25,027 nt of DNA from UBA7662 sp041688385. GTDB lineage: Bacteria; Bacteroidota; Bacteroidia; UBA7662. Of this stretch, positions 8,326 to 15,800 are shown one piece after another (position 1 is the first letter of the stretch; each line of letters starts with the position of its first letter). The stretch lies in the NCBI GenBank assembly GCA_041688385.1, contig JBDNIH010000160.1, forward strand, positions 1-25,027. Direction: 5' to 3'. Under the pieces are notes generated by a model, which had not been told where the DNA came from, did no database searches, and was given only the letters and a program-made list of their open reading frames with translations. The translations under genes were made by a program, and so were the position numbers.

Positions 8326-8946
8326 TCATTTCAGCACTTCGAGCATCTCGCTAACTGTTGCACGCTTCCGATAATCGGGATCAAAGTGTTTCCACAGCAC
8401 CTTGCCATCGCTGCCGATGATATAAGTAGCCGGCACCGGCAACAATACACGGTCGTCGCCGGTGGCCTCAGGGATATTGGCGCCAAGTACTGTTTTGTAC
8501 TTGAGCCTTGTGCCGTTGTCGAGCTCATAAACCAGACCGAAGGCCGACATCATGGCATAAGCCGAATCGGAGAGAAAAGTAAAACTAGCACCTGTTTTTG
8601 CCTTCATTTTTTGGAGATATTCAGGTTTTTCTGCGCTTACAGCAAAAACACGTGCTCCTTCCTTTTCGAGTTTTGCTACGCTATCTTCAAGTGCACTCAG
8701 AAAACGATTGCATACGGGGCACCATTCTCCGCGGTAAAAAACCAAAATAACGGGGCCACTTTTAAGCGCATCAGCGAGCGACACGCGTGTATTATTTTCG
8801 TTTTTCAAATCCAGCAATGGTGCCATCGCACCTACTTCGATGCCGCTAAGCTCCTTTGCATCGCTTGCAGGGGTTTGTTGTGCTTGGGCAACGGGCTGGA
8901 AAAATAATGGGCATAAACCCACAAATAATAAAACTAACTTTTTCAT
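8326..8946 (-). CDS. Exported peroxiredoxin-like (AhpC/TSA) thiol protein
   Basis: A 206-residue thioredoxin-fold protein of the AhpC/TSA superfamily. A signal peptide (about 1-23, ending VAQAQ) points to the periplasm. The active site FYRGEWCPVC carries a CxxC pair (C76/C79); this RGxWCPxC form marks the peroxiredoxin-like group, and the sheet continues with VFAVSAEKPE and PVPATYIIGSDGKVLW, both typical. It would reduce peroxides or exchange disulfides. The first possible codon is GTG at 8949, but ATG at 8946 gives the cleaner MKKLVLLF signal start, so I use that. It lies 116 bases after the YceI gene on the same strand. It may be the last gene of the long operon or have its own promoter in that AT-rich gap, where I see no clear consensus. 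Confidence 0.88.
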   Translation of the reverse strand: MKKLVLLFVGLCPLFFQPVAQAQQTPASDAKELSGIEVGAMAPLLDLKNENNTRVSLADALKSGPVILVFYRGEWCPVCNRFLSALEDSVAKLEKEGARVFAVSAEKPEYLQKMKAKTGASFTFLSDSAYAMMSAFGLVYELDNGTRLKYKTVLGANIPEATGDDRVLLPVPATYIIGSDGKVLWKHFDPDYRKRATVSEMLEVLK

Positions 8947-9062
8947 CACTATCCTTTTAAATGTCGATTTTATATCAGTTTCGAGTAAGGGGAATACGCT
9001 ACAAAATCGGTTTTTCTTCTATTTAACACGTATTATTTAATAATTAAATTACAGCCCTATAT

Positions 9063-9626
9063 TCAATCTTTTAAAGCATCGTAGCTGGCATGCACTTCAA
9101 CTTCCACTGTTTTGGCGATGTTCGAGGCCGGTTTACCTTTTTCGAATACAATACCATAATCGGCCAAAGTAATGGGGAATTTTGCAGAAACGCTTAGCTG
9201 ACCAGCCTTTACCTTTAATTCACCCATAGTTGTTACAGGTTTGGTCACCTCTTTCAGGGTGAGTTCACCGGCTACAGTCACTGGATAAACGCCGTCCTTT
9301 TTTAAATCTACCTTTTCTATCTGCACAACATTCCCCTTAAATTTAGCTTTAGGAAAGGCTTTCGTATCTAAAAAGTTGGCACTATTAAAGTGCTTCTGCA
9401 TGAGGGCTTTTTCGAACATAAATCCCTGCATTGGTACACTAAAAATAACCGCTCCACTTTCGGTGTCAAAAGTACTTATGGCGGTATAATTATCTGCCTT
9501 AATATCCTCTAACGGGGTATGGGAGTAAAAAGAGATATGAGATTTAACACTTTGCAGCTTACTACCCGAACTAAATGCCAGCAGAAAAATGCTGACCATC
9601 ATCAAAACTAAACTAGAATTTTTCAT
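9063..9626 (-). CDS. YceI family protein
   Basis: A 187-residue protein with an N-terminal signal peptide (about 1-22, a hydrophobic run before GSKLQSVKS) and a YceI-like domain filling the rest. Family marks include SHISFYSHTPLEDIKA near the start, the FDTESGAVIFSVPMQGFMF segment, HFNSANFLDTKAFPKAKFKG, and LTLKEVTKPVT. YceI proteins form a lipocalin-like barrel that binds isoprenoid-type lipids and are often induced by stress; the ligand here is unknown. It should act in the periplasm. It starts eight bases after the stop of the OB-fold gene, a tight pair that implies joint expression. Length is normal for the family. Confidence 0.92.
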   Translation of the reverse strand: MKNSSLVLMMVSIFLLAFSSGSKLQSVKSHISFYSHTPLEDIKADNYTAISTFDTESGAVIFSVPMQGFMFEKALMQKHFNSANFLDTKAFPKAKFKGNVVQIEKVDLKKDGVYPVTVAGELTLKEVTKPVTTMGELKVKAGQLSVSAKFPITLADYGIVFEKGKPASNIAKTVEVEVHASYDALKD

Positions 9627-9634
9627 TGATATAA

Positions 9635-10093
9635 TTAATTAATAATTGAACTTTCACGCAATATCAAAGGGGTGTATAATTCGAGATCGGCATCAAACTC
9701 CGGGCCGCTAATCAGCACGCCCTTTAGGCGAAGCTGTTTTCCCTCAAGTGCAGCTATATCCACCGTTTCACCAGTGCTCAGGTGCGCATGTACGTCACTT
9801 TTACCTGCAACCCCTTCCAAAACAATTACGGTGGACGGCCCGTTAGCATGCGCGCTTAAAAAACGACCTGTGAGCTCGACAATTGCCGATTCACCCTTCT
9901 CATCGAGGTATTTCAAATCGGCTGCTGCTTTATCGGTGAGATATTCTGCTACCAACGCTTCACTGCTCAGCACATACTCTGCCTCGGCATTTTTAATGTC
10001 ACGGTGTGGCTGAAAAAAAAGATAAAATGCTGTTGCCACCGCTCCAATTAGGACAAAAAGGAGGCTGATGAATACTAATCTGCGCTTTCTCAT
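9635..10093 (-). CDS. Membrane-anchored OB-fold (tRNA_anti-like) protein
   Basis: A 152-residue protein with one N-terminal transmembrane helix (about 6-27) after a basic start MRKRR, then a periplasmic domain. The arrangement of a helix with LVAEYLTDKAAADLKYLDE, then IVELTGRF, DVHAHLSTGETVDIAAL and LRLKGVLISG, fits the OB-fold tRNA_anti-like family (PF12869-type), which in Bacteroidota is found as small exported proteins, not as tRNA binders. Function is unknown to me. It sits 53 bases after the anti-sigma gene and 8 bases before yceI, which suggests it and YceI are outputs of the sigma factor system. Family assignment is by eye. Confidence 0.72.
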   Translation of the reverse strand: MRKRRLVFISLLFVLIGAVATAFYLFFQPHRDIKNAEAEYVLSSEALVAEYLTDKAAADLKYLDEKGESAIVELTGRFLSAHANGPSTVIVLEGVAGKSDVHAHLSTGETVDIAALEGKQLRLKGVLISGPEFDADLELYTPLILRESSIIN

Positions 10094-10146
10094 GGGTTGC
10101 TTTTGTAGTGGTAGTCGACGCCACCTACAAAACCTGACAACTCAGC

Positions 10147-10395
10147 TCAATTGGTTTTTATTTTATTTAATATTCGCTCCGCCTCTTCTGGGGTCATGCC
10201 CTGGGCGCTCAACGAATTTCCCTGGCGTAAGCGCGCTTCAATAAGACGCTGATCTTTTTGATATGCTTTACAGGCCGCACACATACGCAGGTGAAAAGCT
10301 AGTTTTAACCTATTCCCTGAAGATAGGGGTAACTCGGCCTGTTGGTGTATGAGCGCAGCAGCCTGGCTGCACGATAACATGAATAAACTTTTCAT
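10147..10395 (-). CDS. Soluble zinc-binding (ZAS-type) anti-sigma factor
   Basis: An 82-residue protein with C9, H35, C39 and C42, that is C-x25-H-x3-C-x2-C. This is the zinc-binding anti-sigma (ZAS) signature, and from memory the spacing equals that of RsrA in Streptomyces (C11, H37, C41, C44). There is no transmembrane segment, so it should be cytoplasmic and sense an internal signal. Its ATG overlaps the sigma stop codon as ATGA, so the two are translationally coupled, the usual arrangement for a sigma and its inhibitor. A second ATG (M6, MLSC) could be the start, as many relatives begin close to the first cysteine. In redox-sensing members, disulfide formation expels zinc and frees the sigma factor. 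Redox sensing here is inference; zinc binding is well supported by the motif. Confidence 0.82.
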   Translation of the reverse strand: MKSLFMLSCSQAAALIHQQAELPLSSGNRLKLAFHLRMCAACKAYQKDQRLIEARLRQGNSLSAQGMTPEEAERILNKIKTN

Positions 10396-10934
10396 TTCCA
10401 GTTATTTCCTAGGCACTTGCGTAAAGCCAATTTTGCTCGGTGCATAAGCTGCCAATATTGGGTCGCTGCGATGTCTAGTTCCTGACAAATTTCTTTAGAG
10501 CTCAGCTGATCCAAGTATTTCATTTTGAGTATGAGCTGGGTAGCGTTGGGAAGTTTTTGTTTACAGGCTTCAAAAACTAGGATAAAATCGGGGTCATCTA
10601 GTAGCGCTTCGGAATGCGCGGCTATGGCACCCCCGGCTGCTAACCAATATCCATCAGCGTCGAAATAATCGCTTTCGAACGGCTCGGCAAACAGTTTTAT
10701 CGCTTTAGCTGCTTTGCGGTAGTAATCGGCAACGCGGGCTTTTAATAAGGTATATAAATACGCTTTCGGATGAGCCACCTCGGTTTTATTCTGCACTTGT
10801 TTGAGCGCCGATACAAAGGTGTCTTGCACCAAATCGGCAGCCTCTTCGGCCGAATTTACCCGAGATCTGGCATAACGATACAATTCATCGCCATACACCT
10901 TGAACCAATCGGCTATATTTTGTTCTTTGCCCAT
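10392..10934 (-). CDS. ECF-type sigma factor paired with the ZAS anti-sigma
   Basis: A 180-residue sigma-70 family protein with region 2 at about 10-78 (LYRYARSRV, AADLVQDTFVSAL, PKAYLYTLLKARVADYYRK) and region 4 at about 122-175 (LPNATQLILKMKYLDQLSS, then the helix-turn-helix KEICQELDIAATQYWQLMHR). The C-terminus LRKCLGNNW is typical of ECF factors that travel with short zinc-binding anti-sigma proteins. Its ATG overlaps the stop of the upstream transporter gene by one base (TAATG), and its own stop overlaps the anti-sigma start by four bases (ATGA). This layout ties its synthesis to both neighbours. Likely targets are its own operon or stress genes; I could not find a repeated promoter motif to prove it. 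It is clearly different from the ECF factor at the left edge. Confidence 0.92.
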   Translation of the reverse strand: MGKEQNIADWFKVYGDELYRYARSRVNSAEEAADLVQDTFVSALKQVQNKTEVAHPKAYLYTLLKARVADYYRKAAKAIKLFAEPFESDYFDADGYWLAAGGAIAAHSEALLDDPDFILVFEACKQKLPNATQLILKMKYLDQLSSKEICQELDIAATQYWQLMHRAKLALRKCLGNNWK

Positions 10935-11731
10935 TAACGAGCAATGAGCTGCTCAAGCCAGCTGCCCACTACATAACTCAGTGCGGCAGCAGCTGAACCA
11001 AGTGCCAAGGTTTCAAGCATGCCTTTCCAAGGACTGGTTTGGGTAACATAGGTTTTAAGCCAGCCAATGAATATAAAAGCCGCTGAGGTCATGAGTGAAG
11101 AAACTAAAAATAAGTCAGCGCTCATGGGCGAAATATAGTCGTATACATACACCAACAATGGAATCAAACCGATGGTGACGAATGACGCAAAGGTAACAGC
11201 ACCCATGGCCAAAGGCGAGCGTTGCTCTTCCATCATCTCCAGTTCTTCTTTCATCATTACATCTACCCAGCGGTCCTTATCGGCGGTTATGGTGGCCACC
11301 ACTTGCTCCAACAGCTCGCCGTCGAAACCTTTGTTGCGGTAGATGTCGCGTATCTCGTCTTTTTCTTTTTCAGGGAGATGTTCTACTTCCCAGTACTCCA
11401 CTTTTTTGTGTTTGTCGTAGTTCTGCTGCTCGGTTTTTTTGCTGAGGTAGCTGCCTACACTCATAGCAAAACCGTCGGCAATCAGATTAGCGAAACCCAA
11501 AATAATGACCACACTCGATTCGAGTCCAGCGCCTGCAGACCCAGCTACGACGGCAAAAGTGGTTACACTGCCATCAATTCCGCCATAAACAAACTCTCCC
11601 AGGTATTCCGAGAATTTGCCAAAAGCGGTATCGTTGTGGTGGAGTTTGTCTTCGTGTTTGCCCGACATAGTGCTTATTTGCCCCGAAGATAAGCAAGGCA
11701 ACTGAATGCCTTGCCCACTTCGTGCACACAT
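10934..11731 (-). CDS. VIT1/CCC1-family iron/manganese transporter
   Basis: A membrane protein of the vacuolar iron transporter family, which moves Fe2+ or Mn2+ out of the cytosol. The first helix region carries FSEYLGEFVYGGIDGSVTTF and AVVAGSAGAG; the second has ANLIADGFAMSVGSYLS, both hallmarks. A long charged cytosolic segment follows (about residues 93-160 of the long form, EYWEVEHLPEKEKDEIRDIY through MMKEELEMMEE), matching the acidic metal-binding domain between helices 2 and 3. Three further helices complete the usual five. Two starts compete: ATG at 11731, two bases after the adaptor stop and suited to coupled translation but adding 21 odd residues, and ATG at 11668 (MSGKHEDK), which fits the family better. 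The TAA stop overlaps the ATG of the sigma gene. Iron specificity is family knowledge, not proven here. Confidence 0.9.
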   Translation of the reverse strand: MCARSGQGIQLPCLSSGQISTMSGKHEDKLHHNDTAFGKFSEYLGEFVYGGIDGSVTTFAVVAGSAGAGLESSVVIILGFANLIADGFAMSVGSYLSKKTEQQNYDKHKKVEYWEVEHLPEKEKDEIRDIYRNKGFDGELLEQVVATITADKDRWVDVMMKEELEMMEEQRSPLAMGAVTFASFVTIGLIPLLVYVYDYISPMSADLFLVSSLMTSAAFIFIGWLKTYVTQTSPWKGMLETLALGSAAAALSYVVGSWLEQLIAR

Positions 11732-11733
11732 TT

Positions 11734-12879
11734 TTAATGGCCGATTCCGCTGTCTTCAGCAGCAGAAAGATATTTGCCCTCGACATATTGTACGCCATGA
11801 CGCACTACGGTCGCCTTTTCGGTAAGTCCTTCGAGCACCACAATCCGACCTTTGGCAGCAAGTCCGGTACGTACTTTGGTCCGCAAATAGCTACCGTTTT
11901 GTAGCAGAACGAAAACAAAAGCATCCTTACCCACTGTCACCACCGCTTCCTCATCAATCGTAAGCGCTTCGCGTGGCTCGGTGAAAATTTCGGCTTTGAC
12001 ATACATGCCGGGCCGTAAAAAATCGCTGTGGCCATCGATGTGCGCGTGTACATTGCTGGTACGTTTTTGGAGATCGATGGTTGGTCCAATCAGAAATACA
12101 TCGCCGGTATATACTTTTTCACTGGCGTTGAGTACAGTGAAGTTCAGCTTTTGCGCAATTTTTAGCTTTTCAAGGTCTTGTTCAAATACCTGCAACTCAA
12201 TATGGAGGTGGTCTTTGTTGATCAACTGAACCAAAGGTCGGTCGCTACTCACGTATCGGCCGATGGCGCCGTCTACACTGACTACAAAACCATCAAAAGG
12301 CGCAGTGAGGCTGATGGTTTGTTGTAGCTCCGCGGCTTTTAGTTTATCTGGACGTATACCCAGGCGTTTGAGTTGTGCACCCAATGCCGACACAGCAGCG
12401 AGCTGGATCTGGTACTCAGCTTGTGCTTTTTCGAAACTTTTGGTGGCGGTAGCGTCCACCTTCAGCAATTCCTGCTGGCGTTTGAAGTCTGTTTCCGCAA
12501 AATTCAGCTGACTGCTGGCTTCCAGGTAGCGCCGTTGCAACTCAATATAATCGGGGTGTTCGAGCAAGGCCAATACTTCTCCTTTTTTAACTTTCTCCCC
12601 ACCTTTCACACGTATTTCGGTGATATAACCCGGCAAGGGCGGATTTAAATCGGCCAAATATTGCGGTGGCACATCAATCACCCCATTGCAGCTCACACTG
12701 CTGCTGATAGATTCACGCGTAACCACCGAGGTGGTCATGTCGGCTTGGCTTATTTGCGACGCGGACAAGGTAATGGTGTCGCTAACCGACCGAAGGGTAG
12801 GCGGCATGTTTTCGTCGGCTTTTGGTGAACCACAAGCACCTATCAAAAACGGCAAACTATACAAGAGGAGCTTTTTCAT
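11734..12879 (-). CDS. RND efflux periplasmic adaptor lipoprotein (CusB/CzcB type)
   Basis: A 381-residue membrane-fusion protein that links the inner-membrane RND pump to the outer-membrane channel. The signal sequence ends in a lipobox LIGAC, with C16 as the lipidated cysteine. The first half of the barrel-sandwich domain is at about 75-110 (PLPGYITEIRVKGGEKVKKGEVLALLEH); a helical hairpin follows (about 112-170), then the second half at about 190-222 (TISLTAPFDGFVVSVDGAIGRYVSS split over several strands). A beta-barrel domain and a membrane-proximal domain close the protein. The C-terminal EDSGIGH is short, without the histidine-rich or cysteine-rich extension seen in some metal adaptors. 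It starts three bases after the pump stop, so the two are cotranscribed. Confidence 0.93.
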   Translation of the reverse strand: MKKLLLYSLPFLIGACGSPKADENMPPTLRSVSDTITLSASQISQADMTTSVVTRESISSSVSCNGVIDVPPQYLADLNPPLPGYITEIRVKGGEKVKKGEVLALLEHPDYIELQRRYLEASSQLNFAETDFKRQQELLKVDATATKSFEKAQAEYQIQLAAVSALGAQLKRLGIRPDKLKAAELQQTISLTAPFDGFVVSVDGAIGRYVSSDRPLVQLINKDHLHIELQVFEQDLEKLKIAQKLNFTVLNASEKVYTGDVFLIGPTIDLQKRTSNVHAHIDGHSDFLRPGMYVKAEIFTEPREALTIDEEAVVTVGKDAFVFVLLQNGSYLRTKVRTGLAAKGRIVVLEGLTEKATVVRHGVQYVEGKYLSAAEDSGIGH

Positions 12880-12882
12880 GGA

Positions 12883-15800
12883 TTAATATTTATCAAGATT
12901 GAGCAACTGACGGAGTTGATAGACCGATAGCTGGTATTGAAATTGTGTTTCGTAGGTATTCAATTTTATTTGCAGCACCGCGTCGAGGGCCTGGAGATAC
13001 TCCACATATTCGATTTCACCTTGCTGAAAGGCTGCTTCGGCATTGGCAGCGATGAGTTGCGCGCGCTTAGCTGCTGTATTGCGGTAATAGTTAAGTCGCT
13101 GCTGCTGGTTGAGGGCATTGCGCAAGGCCGCGTCCCGATTAAGCTGGTGACTGGCAAAGGCATAATCGCGGGCAAGCACTACACTTTCGCGCTGTAAACG
13201 TGCCACCTGAATTTCACCCGATCGCGGTCGGAACCACAGCGGAATACCCACTGTAAGTTGAACACCTTGAAAACCACCCACTCTTTCAAGTTCCTGGTTG
13301 AAGTAACCTACACCCAGCGATGGGCTCAGTTTATTTTGTTGCACCCGAATCTGCTGTGCGGCTAAACCGGCCTCGAGCTCACGCAAGCGCAAGGCTGGGG
13401 TTATTTGGGCGTCTGTAGGCGCCGGCAACTCCAGCAGCACCACAACAGGAACCGCAACTTCGGCTGGCGGCGTCTCGCCGAGTAGCAACATCAACTGCGC
13501 CAAGGCATCTTTCTCGGCATTGTTCGCCGAAGCCAGTTGCAACTGCATCTCTTCATAATTGTGCTCCGCTACCGTTTTGGCCAACAAACTAATGGCCCCT
13601 TGGGCATAGCGGGCCGTGGCGATACGGCTAAAGGTTTGGTGTTTGTCGAGCTGACCTTCAAGCGCCTGTTTACGCCAATACGCCAACGCCCAAGCTTGCC
13701 AAGCTTCAAATACCTGGGTGGCCACCACTTGCTCGCGGGCTTTGAGGCGTGTAACACGCATCTCGATATCCATGCGGCCGTACCGGTGCCGGGCTACCGC
13801 AAGCGCGGGCTGACCGAGCGATTGGCGGAGGGTATAAAAGTTATCGATGGGCGCAGCATTGAGCTGACCACGTTGCCAGTCGAATTCAAACATCCCCGGA
13901 TCCCAACTCGTTTTAAGCATTTTTTTGGCTTGCTCCAGATCCAAACGGGCTTGTTTTATGTCGGGGTGATTGCGTAAAGCCTGTTGAATAGCATTTTCGG
14001 GACTCGACCAACTCTGCTGGGCTTGTGCCGCCAACGAAAACACGCTGCACAACACAATCAAACCTGCCGTTTTAGCTGCTGCGGGCACATGAAGCCTAGG
14101 TCGGCGTTCCACCAACAAGTACAAAGCCGGCAGCACCACCAAGGTCAAAAAGGTAGCACTAATTAAGCCGCCAATAACCACCGTAGCTAACGGACGTTGC
14201 ACCTCGCCTCCATTGCTGGTAGACAAGGCCATAGGTAAAAACCCCAGGGAAGCCACAGCAGCCGTCATCACCACTGGGCGAAGACGAACCCTGCTGCCGA
14301 TGCGAATGCGTTCCAGAACATCGTGCATACCTTCCGCTTTAAGCTGGTTAAAGTAGGCAATCAACACGATACCGTTCAGCACTGCCACCCCGAATAAAGC
14401 AATAAACCCTACGCCAGCACTGATGCTAAAAGGCAAATCGCGTAGCCACAGGGCTACAATACCGCCAATAGCAGACAAAGGAATGGCCGTAAAAATAAGT
14501 ATGGCCTGTACCACCGAGCTGAAGGTAAAATAAAGCAGGAGGAAGATGAGGAAAAGTGCCACTGGTACAGCAATCATCAGGCGTTTGCTGGCCTCTTCGA
14601 GTTGTTCGAACTGACCACCATAGCTGATAAAATAACCCGGAGGCATTTGTAGATTTTGCTCAAGATTGCCGCGTACCTCCTTCACAAAAGACTCGTAATC
14701 GCGGTCGCGGACGTTAATCAGTACCGATACCAACCTTTTGGTATTCTCCCGTGAAATAAGCATGGGGCCAGGCTCGAGGGCAATTTCAGCCATTGTACGC
14801 ACGGGAACTAAGCTACCCGTAGCCGAACGCACTACCAATTGCCGGACAGATTCAAGACTGCCTCTTTCTACTTTATTCAGACGGACTACCAAGTCAAAAT
14901 GCGACTCGCCCTCATACACTTTGCCTGCAATACGACCTGCATAGGCTGTTTGAATGGCATCGTTCAGTTCAGAGATGGTGAGTCCGTAAGCCGCGATTTT
15001 ATCTCTATCCCAACGTATCATAAGTTGGGGCAGTCCTTCGGTTTGTTGTACAAGTACGTCGCCCGCACCTTGTACGTCGTGGATGAGGCCAGCCGCTTTT
15101 TCGGCCAATGCAGCCAGCTGGTGTAGGTCGTCGCCATATATTTTTACAGCGATATCGGATTTTACACCTGTCAGCAATTCATTAAAACGAAGTTGTATTG
15201 GCTGGGTGAATTCAAAAGACACGCCGGGTAGATCTGCTAGCTTGGCTTTCATCATGGCCACCAAAGTTTCGCGGTCGCTGGCACTGGTCCATTCAGGTTT
15301 GGGCTTCATCAAAATCATGATGTCGGCATCTTCTACCGCCATAGGGTCGGTAGGGATTTCGGCTGTACCAATTTTACTCACCACCCCCTTGACTTCTGGG
15401 AAGTTGGCAAGTAAAATAGCCTCGGCCTTGGTACTGGCAGCAATGCTCTGACTCAACGAGCTGCCTGGTGGCACCGTCATCTGCATGGCCAAATCACCTT
15501 CCTCGAGATTGGGAATAAACACCGCACCCAGACGAGTGAAAAGCAAAAGCGAAAATATAAGGGCGACTAAAGTGCTGCCGATAACAAGTCGAGGCCTGGC
15601 CAAGGCGATGTCGAGCACGGGACGATATAGTTTACCTAAACGCTCCATGATATAATCCGACCAGTTTTTTTTGTCTTGGTGTTTGCGACTCAAAAACAAG
15701 GCACTCATCATCGGCACATAAGTCATAGAAAGAATCAAGGCCCCGAGAATGGCAAAACCTACCGTCATGGCCATTGGCCGGAACATCCTGCCCTCTACCC

